From Triplophysa rosa (Eukaryota > Chordata > Actinopteri > Cypriniformes > Nemacheilidae): a DNA stretch of 64,000 nt. The stretch covers positions 21,361,796 to 21,425,795 of the forward strand of contig NC_079907.1 in assembly GCF_024868665.1 (NCBI RefSeq), written 5' to 3'. Below are positions 22,555-34,600 of the stretch, one piece after another. How positions within the stretch are numbered: position 1 is the stretch's first letter; every line of letters begins with the position of its first letter. The notes under the pieces were generated by a model. The model had not been told where the DNA came from. It made no database searches and saw only the letters and a program-made list of their open reading frames with translations. Made by a program: the position numbers and the translations under genes.

Positions 22555-22984
22555 AAATACTGTATGTGGTTCTTGCATGTGAGTTTTGTCTGTCCACAGG
22601 TCTGCATTGAAGAAGCATTGAAAAAGTTTTTTTAGGTCAAAGCCTGAGTCAGTGTGTGTGTCTTTGTGTACATGTGTATCTTAAGGTAAATGACAAATAT
22701 GAACTATATATGCTGTCTATGTTGTAGAGCTTTAGCGTGGCCAAAAGACAAACTCCAGAGCCAGCAGGGTACAACCTGAACACTCTGCCGGCTCTGGAAA
22801 GTCTGGGGGTTAATGGTCCAAGATGGTTATCTCACCTCGGACTTCAACGGGATGGTTTATGACTCTTAATCCCATCTTCAAAAGAGACTCCATAGGGAAA
22901 ACGAAGTCATCTCCCAGGTAGCACCAGAAGAACCCTAACCCTAAACCTGGTACACTGAGATTAGGGTTTATAAAGAAGCTGTGA

Positions 22985-23675
22985 CCCATTGTTGCAGATC
23001 CATCCTGGCGTCCAAACAAATAGCGACATCAGGGGAACCATGGGCATAAATCTCGTCCTTAATTTCACCATCCAAATCCTCTAAAAAGCGGGCTGTAAGC
23101 ACTTCGGGATTCCACTGACTGGTGGCTGCCAAAGTACGGAATTCAATGGCATAATCCGCTACAAAGTGAACACTCTGCCAAGTTACCTCGAAGCCTCTTT
23201 ACCAAAAACAGAATGATCGAATACCTCAATCATATCCGATTTAAATGCTGCAAAGTCAGAGCGGTAAGTGGACTGTGAATCCCACATGGCTGCTCCCCAG
23301 TCACGGGACGTCCCGTCAGCAAAGAAATCACGTATGCCACTTTAGCTTTATCTTAAGTATATGTGCATAGCTGGAGAGAAAACACAACCTCACATTGGAA
23401 AATAAATGCCCGACACATAGTAGGTTCACCATCATAAGGTAAGGGGTTGTTGATGCGGGGCTCATGAGGGTGTTCCCGGATGGAAGACGGAGGTGGGAAA
23501 GATTCGGCTGTTGACAAGCAAACACGTTCCAGCTGAGATGTCAGCTCAAGCACGTGGGCAGTTAAAGCCTCCATTGTCTGCCGTGTGACTGCCAAATCTT
23601 CCTCATGATGGCCTAGCTAACTCCCTGCATCTCTAAAGCTGAGCGTACAGAAGATCCATCCGCTGGGTCCAATCT
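22985..23675 (-). pseudogene. Ty3/Gypsy retrotransposon gag, 5' part
   Basis: Read on the minus strand, the frame begins near 23667 with DPADGSSVRSALEMQG, then TMEALTAHVLELTSQLERV, a Pro-rich linker and EPRINNPLPYDGEPTMCRAFIFQCEVVFSLQ, the start of the capsid-like domain of fish Gypsy gag proteins. Capsid sequence continues in other frames to about 22985 (antisense of 'ctaaaaagcgggctgtaagcacttcggg'). Stops and frameshifts are present. Protease, reverse transcriptase and integrase are missing. Gag forms the particle that packages the element's RNA. Confidence 0.75.
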
Positions 23676-23688
23676 GACCAGTGTGTAA

Positions 23689-24289
23689 TGTCAAGCACTG
23701 AAGAGATGGACCCAAGAGCAAATAGATGCTTACGTGTCTTTAATGAGAAAAGTAACACAGGACAAATTCAATCAAAGCAAAACAGCCGGGGTGAGGCTAA
23801 GTAATTTCACTGGACACAGAGAAGGCGAGGTCGGGCAGGCAGGGGTCGACAAGGGCACAGACAGAATCCAGAGGGAACACACAGCTAGTAGTCTGTGCAG
23901 GTTGGCAGGTAACCGAGGTGCAGACATAATCCGAGGGGGCGAGGGTCCAGTACCGAGTAGGGGAATCCAGTAGGCAAGCAGCAGCTCCGGGAAAAAAACT
24001 GGAGGACCGCAGAAACAACTAGGCAGTGCAACAATATCAAAAATATCTGACAAAATGACTAGACTAGACACGGAGAGCAAGTGGGTAGCAAATCAGCAAA
24101 ACACACTGTCAGCGAGAGAAGGGAACAAAGGGGAATATAAAGGAAAGCATATAAAGAGGAGACGAGAGACAGGTGACCGACCCGGCTGATGCAGAGCGCG
24201 ATCAGCTGTGCGAGAGTGCACATGGAAATGACAGCTGGTCCCAAAACAAAAGAAAGGAAAACAAGAGGGGAGATCAAAGAGTCCTGACA
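23689..24289 (-). repeat. Gypsy LTR (5' LTR of the minus-strand element)
   Basis: A 601-bp segment starting TGTCAAGC and ending CCTGACA, lying directly upstream (in minus orientation) of the gag remnant, as a 5' LTR should. It has TG...CA ends and GC/AG-rich content like other fish Gypsy LTRs. No second LTR of this family was found, so the pairing is inferred. Confidence 0.6.
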
Positions 24290-25240
24290 GCACAGAGTCT
24301 GTCCTTTTGAAAGTTTTTAAAGATAGTTTAATAACCACTGATAACGGCAATATTATGGCCCTAGTGCTTTTAGATCTCAGGTAAGTCTCTGATTTTGTCG
24401 ACCATGGTATCTTGCAGTCTTGGTTGGAACACTGTATTAGTATTAGAAGCACTGTACTAAACTGGTTTCAATCCTTTCTGTCTAATAGAAGATTCTCAGT
24501 CACCATTGGAAAGCATTCCTCTTCAGTAGCACATTCTACATGTGGTGTTCCCAGGGATCAACCTTGGCACCTCTATTGTTTTCACTATACATGTTACCCA
24601 TTGGTTCAATATCTAGGAGATTTGGTGTATAGTATCACTGCTATGCTGACGATACTTAGGTTTGTATACCACTAAAGCTTGACAATAATTATGGTATTAA
24701 TCATTTAACTGCTTGTCTCTTTGAATTGAAAACTTGGCTTACAAATATTTTTTTACATCTGAATGATGACAAAACACAGAATGTTTTGTTCGAACCAAAT
24801 GATAGAACTGATTTAAGCAATGTCAGTTTGGGCTCTCTTACCCCATATTTGTCCACGCCAATAAGAACCTGGGTTTTATACCTGACAGTGAACTGAAGTA
24901 GTATAAACAAATCAATACCACTGTGAGCTCCAGCTTTTACCACATTTGAAGATTAGCAAAGGTTAAACCCCTCCTGAGCAGCATGAGTTTTGAGTCAGTA
25001 ATTCATGCCTTCATTTTTTTGCAACTTGATTAATAACTTGCTTTTCCGAAATGTGGCTGCAGGTTTGCTTACAGGCATGCGCAAACGAGTTCACATTATC
25101 GTATTTAATTTAAAACTCTGCTTTTTGTGTACAAAGCTGTAAACAATCTCGCTCCTCAATATCTCTCAGAGTTCATTCCGATTAAAAGACGTCTAATAGC
25201 TGTCCAAACACAGCCCTGACGTCTAGTCTAAAACAAGGCA
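24290..25240 (+). pseudogene. L2-like LINE reverse transcriptase fragment
   Basis: Plus-strand pieces of a non-LTR reverse transcriptase: LVLLDL followed by DFVDHGIL (24358-24415), TVLNWFQSFLSNRRFSVTIG, the GVPRDQPWH stretch (normally GVPQGS), LFSLYMLPIG-like sequence and CYADDT (near 24645), which is the catalytic YADD. Later pieces include 'ttgaaaacttggcttacaaat' and NLGFIPDSELK-like sequence. Frameshifts and stops are frequent. It begins exactly beside the Gypsy LTR border. Confidence 0.75.
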
Positions 25241-26730
25241 AAATTTGGTCTAACAGTAACCTAAGAATAAACCAGTCATCAATTAGACAGCTAATAAACG
25301 ACTATGTACGTATATACATCTAATACAAAACAAAACAATGGCTAAAGAATTATTTCTATTAATCAAACAACTTAAAGCTCTTATTAAGAAAACAGACATT
25401 TAACAACTTGGGAAAATAGAAATACAAAATAATAATATGAAAAAGACAAAATAAAATGTTGTAAATACAATATAGTTAAATATTAAAAGATAATGATAAA
25501 AATATGGAAAATTGTCCAACAACAACTTAAGATAAAAAAAATTATAAAGAATGACAAAATACGATCATAAATACCTTAAAACTATTTGAAAAATAAATCT
25601 TATACAAAACTAAAAAGGTTAAGCCTTTTGTTGGTTTACTTATTTCAACAAACAAACAACCACAGTGAACATTAGGGGAAATATGAACTTTTGGTTTTAT
25701 TTCTACATCCCCTCCCCTTCTCTCTCTGGTGCTTATTTAAAATTCCCACAATTGCATTCCTTAAGTCCAACTCTGTTGATCATCACATCAAATGCCAAAT
25801 AAGAAACAATTGCATTAGAAAAGCATTTTTGACTTATTTTATTTTAATAATTACACTAATTAAAACTAAGAGTCATTCTTTTTCTAGGAGGCACACTAAG
25901 GATGGGCAATGTATAACTGTTCAAAGCATTTTTAAATATCTTACTTTGTTGTCTTTTTATAATGCCGTAAATTGCTTTGTTTTATGCAAAGCAATTTAGA
26001 TCGTCTCGTTGTTAAACTTACCTTGCCAAATCAAAACTATTTTCATATCATAATGATCTAAAAAATAAAATATATTGATGGCTTTCACAACAAATTGTAA
26101 TAGGTTGTACATGTTGGATTCAGATAACTGTTAACCTAACCAAAACACTCTATAATGTTAGTAAAATGTATAGTATAATGTGCAAAAATGTTCCTAAACA
26201 TAATAACAAATATTGTACATAAATAATGAACACATGTCAAAACGGAAACACAGATACTCACAAGACAACAGGAATGTCCTCTCATGTTTGCTGTTTGTCC
26301 GACCCAATGCTCTCCAACAGGTCCACATAATGCTCTCTCTCATTTCGAAATTTCAGAAAACGCCTACATGTTATCGTGAGATCTTGCAAACATTTTTACC
26401 TTGTAGGGCTATATGCTTTTGATAAAAGTAAACAATTAAAATAAATACAACAGCTTTGTGATTTTGCGATGCGTTTTCTCTGTTAAATTTCGACAATAAC
26501 AGGCCCATCCACACTTCCCATTGTGAAGAAGGATTATGCCAATGCAATGTTCTTTTTGTAACAGAAAAAATGCTTGACTGTGAACTGCTGCAAATTATTC
26601 TTTTGTCTGTATTCTGCCTATTGGTTGATGTCTCTCATGTAGATACATTACTCTAATATGCATTCTATTGTAGTATTAAAAACAACCTGAGAAAATCTCT
26701 TCTGTGGTGTTTTATATGTGCTAAGTATGT
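25241..26730. other. no gene seen
   Basis: Very AT-rich. Short frames (25691-25999, 26213-26422) have no recognisable domain. Confidence 0.5.
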
Positions 26731-26739
26731 TATCTTTTA

Positions 26740-27000
26740 TGAATACTGCCGATTCGGACATTTTACTCTGTTCAAGTACTGTTTTCTCCTACTACATAGT
26801 AGGTAAGTAGGCGTATTCGGACACAACATTAGTATACGCACGTCCAAATCTCGGGAGAAATAGTCTACCACCAGGGTATTTCTCGTCTACTGTTTTGTGA
26901 ATACTGACGATTCGGACATACTATTCATTCGCCTACTGCTTTTTGCCTACTTTATAGTAAGGAAGTATGCCATTTCGGATTCAGACAGTGATCCCTACTA
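26740..27000. repeat. duplicated palindromic repeat unit
   Basis: 'gaatactg-c/a-cgattcggacat' occurs at about 26741 and 26899. Each copy is followed by CCTACT...TAGTA motifs and a GTATTCGGAC or ATTTCGGATTC close. Each unit looks like a small inverted-repeat element, so this is a tandem pair or a nested insertion. Confidence 0.5.
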
Positions 27001-27211
27001 ACTTTCAAGTCTTGCGTTGCCAGAAGTCTCAGTAGGGCTACAGTTGCCATCTAGCGGTTAAGAATTGTTATTCCATTTATATTTAACTTTAAATGAAAGA
27101 AAAATAAAACCGTAAAATGTGTATGTATGTTATGTGACAGCAAATATAATACAAAGGTAGTATAATTCAAATGTTTTCTATGTGTACTTGCATTTGATGA
27201 TAAGATATGTT

Positions 27212-27800
27212 CCAAGATGGCACCGCGGATGGCTGCCTCGGTTTGGAGCTCTCCAGTTGTTTTACTGTTTTTGTTAGTATATCCTGTTTTATGTTAATCT
27301 AATACAATTAGTTTCACCAGGGATGACCTGCTGAACATTCGGCAGTACACACCACACAATTTTCTACCAGTTTTTGACTATTCTGAAGTTTTACTGGACA
27401 TTGTAGTTGGCGGAGCAGCGGCGCTGTTCAAACGCTTTAAGGAGCGCAAACGTGGCAAGCGAGCCGGCGCTGCCAAGCATCCATCTGGCGAATCTCCGCT
27501 CTCTACCCAAAAAATGGACAAACTACTTCTGCAATCATGGAAAAATAAGGACTTTTCAAACTCTTCTGCTCTGTGTTTCACGGAAACCTGGCTGAATGAA
27601 GCCATCCCGGACAGTGAGTTACATCTGCCGGGCTTCCAGCTGTTCAGAGCGGATCGCGACACAGAATCAACAGGGAAATCGCGTGGTGGTGGGACGTGCT
27701 TTTACATCAACGAAAGGTGGTGTACAGATGTAACAGCATTAAAGAAGATATGCTGTCCCGATGTAGAAGTGCTCTTCATTAACTGTAAGCCATTCTACTC
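27212..27800 (+). pseudogene. LINE 5' end with endonuclease N terminus
   Basis: Begins CCAAGATGGCACCGCGGATGG, a LINE-type 5' end carrying a CCAAGATGGC (YY1-type) motif. From about 27480 the frame reads IHLANLRSLPKK, KDFSNSSALCFTETWL, DSELHLPGFQLFRADRD, SRGGGTCFYINERW and VEVLFINCKPFYSPRE. These are motifs of the apurinic endonuclease domain of non-LTR retrotransposons (Glu in FTETWL; nicking the target to prime reverse transcription). The homology stops abruptly near 27800, so the reverse transcriptase is absent. Losing the 3' end while keeping the 5' end is the opposite of the usual LINE truncation. Confidence 0.8.
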
Positions 27801-27998
27801 ACCGCGGGAGTTGTATTATTTTCCCTCTCTTTTTATTTATAATTTTCTCGCAGCCCCATTCGCAGAGTGCTGCAGGTTGATGATGACGTAGCTTTCTTTT
27901 GACTCCCCCAACAGCGGAACCTTTATAAATAAATGTCAGTTGTAGGAAATATGCCATGCGATGGAAAACATCTTAGTTACGTATGTAACCTCAGTTGA

Positions 27999-28179
27999 CT
28001 TTCTGTCAGTCTCTCGACGTTGTGTCGAACCGACAGAATGGGGTTTGATCTTGAGAACCTATCATCTCTGATTGTACTTTTAAAAGGCCAATGAACTAGG
28101 CGAATGGCATGGCATGCCAGTCTCCGCCCCGTACAAACGGTTATAAAAATGAAGATGGCGTGCCCATTCATTCACCTTT
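27999..28179 (+). repeat. left inverted terminal repeat of DIRS element
   Basis: Contains CTCTCGACGTTGTGTCGAAC, CGACAGAATGGGGTTTGATC, GGCATGGCATGCCAGTCTCC and ends CCCATTCATTCACCTTT. It is the reverse complement of 31432-31613 with a few substitutions. It contains the short perfect palindrome GGCATGCC. Confidence 0.9.
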
Positions 28180-29050
28180 GGGCTGAGGAACTCAGGAGGC
28201 ATTCTCGGTCGCTGCAGCGGACAGCGAAGCGTTGTGGCATGAAGGACACAACGTCTTGTTCCCTCCATCAGGGAACTGAGGTTACATACATAACCAAGAC
28301 GTTCCCTTTCTGTCGGTCTCTCGTCGATATGTCGAACCGACAGAATAGGGTTCCTATACGAAACGCCACGGCGCTGCGCCACGTCACGAGTTCCAGCGGA
28401 GCGACACTGACTGGCCTGGGTGAGTCACAAGTGAGCGCAACCACGAATAGTAACCTTCCAGTGGTGTAGTAAGGCATCAATTACGTGAATCACGACGAGA
28501 GGTTCTTACTAACGGCCGTACAGGCGGTGGCCTTTGCTACTCTAGGGGCGAGATATCCGCCCATCACCATAAGGAACACTGGGAAGGGCTACCCCCTCGA
28601 CTGAGGGGAGAATGCTATGGAGACCACATCTGCCGTAGGGAGATAATGCGTGGAAAACCTACACGGTCTCACCAGTGGTGAGATCTCATGGGAGTAGTAG
28701 TGCGGGGCCCCAACAGGGGTGCACAGAAGCGGTGGAGTCCACCGAGGGGAGGTCACAGGTTCACCAACTGGGGAACCAAGAGTGAGGAAACATCAGACAG
28801 GACTACCCAAGGAGGGGAGTCACTACGTGTGGAGCACTAGCTCAGGTATAGGGGTTCACCTCGTGAGGGAAACTCACCTATACTGGGCCTGGAATACGAG
28901 CCGCTCCGCCCGGCTCGTAAGCTCGAAAGTGCTTAGTGATGGATGGAATGCTTATACTTCATCCTGTCGAGGAAGTAGGGAAGCTGGAACAGCGCACTTA
29001 ACTCACCTGATGACGGGGAGAAGGCGTTTCGCAGGCATACGCCCAGGGAC
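28180..29050. other. DIRS internal untranslated region
   Basis: No coding homology on either strand. At 28240-28345, 'gggaactgaggttacatacataacc' and 'ctttctgtcggtctctcg' repeat sequence found at the left terminus. The GC-rich middle (28400-29000) gives open frames without domains, and related sequence follows the terminal repeat of the second copy at 62870-63450. Confidence 0.6.
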
Positions 29051-29851
29051 TTACCTGGTGTGCAAGACGTGGGCAGACACCGGCTCTACACGAAGGTTGT
29101 AGAACCTTGTGAATGTATTGGGCGTAGCCCAACCCGCAGATCTGCAGATGTCTGCCAGAGAGGCGCCCTGAGCCAGTGCCCACGAGGCACGGGAGATCTT
29201 GGGATCGGTACGCCAAGGTGATGGCGTCCACGATCCAGTGCACCAATCTCTGTTTGGAGACAGCTCTCCCATTCTGCTGTCTTCCAAAACAGACAAAGAG
29301 CTGCTCAGAGCTTCTGAAGCTCTGCGTGCGGTCCAAGTAGAGGCGCAGGGCGCGTACTGGACACAACACGGAAGGGGTTGGGTCTTCCTCCCCAGAGGGG
29401 AGCGCCTGCAAGTTCACCACCTGGTTCGTGAAGGAAGTGGTGGGAACTTTGGGCACGTAGCTAGGCCAGGGTCTCAGCACCACTTGGGAGTCGCCCGGCC
29501 CGAACTCTAGGCACTCGATGGACACAGAGAGTGCATGCAGATCCCCTACCCTCTTGACGGCACTAGGAGAACCGTCTTCATCGTGCGATGAGGTAGAGCA
29601 GCTTCTCATTGGGGCTCAAATGGGGCCCTTCCTAGGCCCACAAGGACCATATTAAGGTCCCATGAGGGTACGGAGCACAGTCGGGGAGGATTCACCGTCC
29701 TTGCGCCCCTTAGGAATCTGATGACCAGGTCGTGCTTCCCGAGAGACATGCCTGCCACAAGGTCATGATGTGCAGCAATGGCAGCGACAAAAACCTTGAG
29801 AGTGGAGGGAGAGAGGTTGCTCTCTAACCTTTCTTGAAGGAAGGACAGCAC
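29051..29851 (-). pseudogene. DIRS tyrosine recombinase, frameshifted
   Basis: The N-terminal core-binding part is at 29606-29851 (MLSFLQERLESNLSPSTLKVFVAAIAAHH). The catalytic part is at 29051-29609 in other frames: VVNLQALPSG, CPVRALRLYLDRTQSFR, FVCFG, VSKQRLVHWIVDAI, then GASLADICRSAGWATPNTF and the FYNL tyrosine motif. The enzyme would join circular cDNA into the genome. At least two frameshifts separate the parts. Confidence 0.8.
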
Positions 29852-30133
29852 GACACTGATCGCAGAACTCTGTGGGTCTTCCCTGCAGGAAGAACACCAA
29901 GAAGAGAAGAGGCGCCACTTGTAGGCATACAGTCACCTAGTGGCTGGGGCTCTTGCCTGAGTGATCATACTCACGACTGCGGGAGGCAGGTCACTCAGGA
30001 TCTCCTCATCCCGTCCAGGAGCCAGACGTGGAGGTTCCAGAGGTCTGGTCTCGTGTGCCAGACCGTGCCCATCCCCTGAGAAAGAAGGTCTTCATCAGGG
30101 GAATCGGCCAGCGGGGAGTTGTAGTCAGAAGTG

Positions 30134-30900
30134 TCAGCTCTGAGAACCAAGTCTGGTTGGGCCAGTAGGGCGCAACCAACAGGACTTGATGCTCCTCTTC
30201 CCTGACCTTGCACAGGTCACTGGGGGGAAGGCATACTTCCGCTTGTCCTGCGGCCAGCTGTGCTCAAAGGCATCCGTGCCGAGGGGGGCCTCGGTCAGGG
30301 AGTACGAAAGCAGACAATGGGAGGTGTCCAGGGAGGCAAACAGATCCACCTGCGCCTGCCCGAACTGCTCCCAAATGAGCTGGACGGCACGGTGATGGAT
30401 TCGCCATCCACAGAGAGTGACCGGCCGAGAGAGCGCATCGGCTGTCCGGTTGAAGTCGCCCGGGATACGAGTGGCACGCAGGGATTCCACCAGCTGCTGA
30501 CTCCAGAGGAGGAGGCGTCGGGCGAGTTGCGACATCTGCCGTGAGCGATTGCCCCCCTGGTGGTTGACATACGCCACTCTAGCCGTGCTGTCATTCGGAT
30601 CAGCACGTGCTGGCCCTGGATGAGAGGAAGGAACCTCTTCAAAGCAAGCCAAGCAGCCAACAACTCCAGGCAATTGATATGCCACTGCAGACGGTGTCCC
30701 GTCCAGCGCCCCGACACTGCATGCCCATTGCACACAGCACCCCAGCCGAGCAGGGAGGCCTCTGTCGTCACCACGACGTGCCTCGAGACCTGCCCGATCG
30801 GGACTCCAGCCCAGAGAAAAGACATGTCTGTCCAAGGGGCTAAGGTGCGACGGCAGTGAGACATGATGTGAATACGCCTCGTGCCGGTGTGCCACGCTGC
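30134..30900 (-). pseudogene. DIRS RNase H and downstream pol region
   Basis: Minus-strand homology in two overlapping frames: LAPWTDMSFLWAGVPIGQ, VVVTTEASLLGWGAVCNG (RNase H core; the usual first Asp in TDAS is Glu here), LQWHINCLELLAAWLALKRF, ARVAYVNHQGG, RRLLLWSQQLVESLRA, NRTADALSR, VDLFASLDTSHC and TDAFEHSWPQ. The switch between frames near 30560 marks a frameshift. RNase H removes the RNA template during reverse transcription. Confidence 0.8.
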
Positions 30901-31113
30901 GGTGCACTGCAACCCGAGGCTCGTGGCGGCTCGGGAAAGCATGGCTGACATCTCCACATCAGACTTGTCCTGGGCTCGACCGGCCGTAGCTGGGAGCTCC
31001 AGGGAATCCTCAGAGTCTGATGCCAGGAAGTCGCCATCCGATGCCGTAACGGACACCTCGTCCTCTGTACGCTGATGCATAGATCCGCTATGGGAAGGTC
31101 TACTGCTGCCCAT
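30901..31113 (-). pseudogene. DIRS gag-like N-terminal fragment
   Basis: A 71-codon segment (GSSRPSHSGSMHQRTEDEV, then an acidic Ser/Asp/Glu-rich stretch and SDVEMSAMLSRAATSLG), resembling the acidic region of DIRS gag proteins. It runs directly into RNase H sequence without a reverse transcriptase. The gag assignment is inferred from composition and position. Confidence 0.5.
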
Positions 31114-31431
31114 CAGAGACAGGGTAGGTGAGCGTGACGGGGCATGGACGCTACCTCAGCATGTTGGAGACCCAGATATGTGATGCAGCTATCGTGCCTG
31201 TCTGGCTCGAGGACGAGCCGGGCACATCCAAGATTACAGAGGTGAGACATGCCTGGCGGCAAGTGCACACTATGAGAAATTTAGCTCTTTTAGGGAGATT
31301 TGCTCCAGTAGACACCCTTGGCTCGCTACCGAAACGCCCAGGGGAAATCGCACACACCAGGACGAATCCGCTGCTCTGCGTCATAGAATACAGTAGTTTA
31401 CAAGAGATAAGCTTAGCAGGTTCAGAAGAAC

Positions 31432-31613
31432 AAAAGGTGAATGAATGGGCACGCATCTTCCTTTTTATACCCGTATGTACGGGGCGGAGACTGGCATGCC
31501 ATGCCATTCGCAAAGTTCATTGGCCTTTTAAAAGTACAATCAGAGATGATAAGTTCTCAAGATCAAACCCCATTCTGTCGGTTCGACACAACGTCGAGAG
31601 ACTGACAGAAAGG
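31432..31613 (-). repeat. right inverted terminal repeat of DIRS element
   Basis: Starts AAAGGTGAATGAATGGGCAC and ends CGTCGAGAGACTGACAGAAAG. Inverted partner of 27999-28179. Confidence 0.9.
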
Positions 31614-31619
31614 GAACCA

Positions 31620-34600
31620 TGGATAATAGAAAGCGCAAAGGCGGAGCAGAAAAGGCCAGCATAGAAAAAACCTATAGAAACTGCCGTGGCCAAATGCTAA
31701 TGTTACAGTGCAAGATGCTAGCAGTCATTCAAAACAACGTGGCAGGGCCGGAGTGGGACTCATTTTCAGCCCTGGAGTTTCATACCTTAGTCTGGCCCAC
31801 TTTAGTTCATGACTGTATTAAAATGTTGTAATTAAAACCTCATTATATAAATCTGCAATAGTGCACTATTCTGTTATTCATTGTATTTTTCAAAAATATA
31901 ATTTCCAATTTGGTGCCAATAAAGTAGCATAAGTGTTGCTTCACAGTGAAGATTTATTAGAACAATGAATAACAGTATTCATTACAACAATGTTTAATAG
32001 TATGTAATGTTTAAGATATGCAGGCTTATTTCATTTGACTTTTATCCTATTCCCTTTTAATCGTGTTTGTTCTTTCATTAACATTAGTGACAGGAGTCAC
32101 AGCAGCAAGTTTAAGAATGCGGCCCCTTTTAGAGCTGATGGTCGACGCAGTCATGCAGATCTGATGCATTTCCCATTTTCACAATTCTATGCATTCATTT
32201 AAAACTTTATTTAACTCGTAGAAGTCTGTGCTTATGGAGATACTTGACAAATATGCTTTATGTACTGGTGTTTTTGTTCATTCAAGTACAAAAGAAAACT
32301 CGATACGGATGCGCTGTTTGACAGTGTTTCCCCACTAGCTGCACAGCTAGAAGCTGCCTATCTATACTGTGCACATCAAAGCAACCGTTTCAAATTGTGC
32401 TTAAATTGTTTGCATGAATAAGCGCATGATCATATAATGTAGCGCTTATAATGTACAGTTTACATGTGTATTCCACAGTGAGGGCATTAGTCTCTTGCAT
32501 GATAAAACTGGATCCTGACTCTGCTTCTGACACTAAATGGAATTTAAAAATGTTCATATTTCTCACCACATTGTAAAACTTTGCTGTAGTTTTGCAGCAG
32601 GTTTGCTAGTAATTTACTGTAGATTTAATTTACAATTTTGTTTTAAACATAAATTTACCTAGTTCTTATATTTTCTTTCATTAAACAAAACTAAATATCT
32701 TAGGTTACTTTTCTTATGTTAATGTATAGTAATTTATGAAGTTTTAAATATTTTTACTAGAAAACAAAACAAAAATGAATGTCATTTATTTTGCAGTGTA
32801 CTGCCAATAATGAGACAAGTCTCTTCTTGCTCATTTTGAATATCAAAAGTCAAAGTGTTTTAATTCTGATTAAAGTTGAACTCAAATTAAAAACAGTACT
32901 AATAGGAAAATATTAAGTAGTAATCAACAGTTTACAGTGCACAAATCTCCCCTTTTTACTTAGCTTTCTGATCAAGTCAAGTCAGTTTCATTAATGTATT
33001 GCTGAATTAATTAATTAATGTGTTGTTAGCAGCATATGTACTAGAGGCTGCTGCTGGTTAAGAGCTAACGTTACAAGAGTTGTTATAAACATGAACAGTG
33101 GTTTGCAGACCACGTTGTTTTGAACAACGGCGAGTGGCATCGGCGAGTGGCACCCCTCCTTTTCGAAGCACTACGGAGGCTGCTGTTGAGCAGTTTGTCC
33201 ATTTAGGGCTACTGTAGAAACAACATGCCGAATTCCATGCAAGGGGATTTCTATGTAGATTGAAATAGCTCATTCTAAGATAATGAAAACATATCACTTC
33301 ATTATGTAAGGTCTTTATACACCACTGAAGACATACAGTAGTTATGTATATTGTATTGCATTTCTGTTAATAGACCCTCCAAAAATTACAATTGATTTAA
33401 GACTTAAAATTCTTTTTTATTCATAAACTTTAGGTTTAGGGTAAGGTTATGGGTAGGTATAGGGCTTTAATATCTCAATAAGTTGACATCATTTTAATAT
33501 TTTTTATAAATATAATGATTTACTGTCTGTTATTATTGCATAATGTTTAATGCACAACAATACTGAGGTGCAAATAGTAACGTTATCTGCCACTATTTAT
33601 AATTAAAAAGCAGCTAACTACTATTTCTACTTAATCCAAAGAAAATAGGCCCTACAGCTATTTTTGGTTAGTGTAAATAGCATATGACTAAGAAATACTT
33701 CTATTTTCACTTAGTGTAAACAGAACTTACTACTATTTAAACTTCGTCTTCTTAGTTTTGACTTCTGGTGACTCAATGAGGCTTTAATTATATTCCCAGT
33801 TACTCAGTAGATGTTAAATCTTTTTCCAATTTATAGGTTTCGGTAAAGCTTACACCAGCAATAATTCTTTGTGGCACTTTAAGGCCCTTATTGCGAAAAG
33901 CCAGCATTAGAATGGATGGTGTCAATATCCTGACTGAAGACATGGAAGTGAAAGAGGCACTAAAGTATTTCTTAGCTGTCCATGTTTTCATTCGGTGTGG
34001 CATATGCACATTTTAGTGGCTACTAAGTAGTGGTCTTTCCTGGTTCCCAAATTGTTCAACCAACATATTATGAATTGTTTTGCCCTAATGAACCTTACCT
34101 GAGGTTAATGGTTTAATGTCAGTTTGTTTATTTGAAGACTTAACCACAAATTCACAAGGGATTAAAGATTGATGTTTTAATGTCAGTTTGTTCATTTAAG
34201 TATACATTTATGTATATTTTCATATTAATCTTGAATGCTCACTAAAATTACTTTTAGTGTTGGTTCAATAGTAATCATTCTTATTTATAATTTAGGTGTT
34301 GTTTTATTATGTATGGGTGATATCTGTCATGTTTACAGTCATTAAAATCTGTTTTTATTTAATAATCAAACTATTCTATTAAAAATTTTCATTTCAAAAG
34401 TAGGCCTAATTCTACTGTGGTTATTTAAGGTGTCAAAAATACTTAATTCAAATCCATGATATTTAATGATATATAAGGACGCTAAAAACAGAACCCCAAA
34501 AGATTCAATAATAGGAGCTTTTCACAGTCTACATAGCAACATGTTTAACCAATAAATGGTTCTATGACACGTCTTACGGTTATACATAGCACCATTTGAC

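Larger units (their letters stand above)
27999..31613 (-). mobile_element. DIRS-type retrotransposon, internally deleted
   Basis: Inverted terminal repeats of about 181 bp at both ends and minus-strand remnants of gag-like sequence, RNase H and a tyrosine recombinase identify a DIRS element. These retrotransposons integrate with a tyrosine recombinase instead of a DDE integrase and make no target duplication. At 3.6 kb it is shorter than the roughly 5-6 kb of complete elements, mainly because the reverse transcriptase region is missing. A partial repeat of the terminal sequence at about 28285-28350 may be the internal complementary region used in circularisation. Confidence 0.85.

Noticed and set aside
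22375..22635. His-Thr and Cys-Val rich open frames on both strands
   Set aside because: Artefacts of the (TG)n microsatellite.
28104..29102. Plus-strand frames of 121 and 127 codons
   Set aside because: They lie in the DIRS untranslated region and terminal repeat, and coding homology of the element is on the minus strand.
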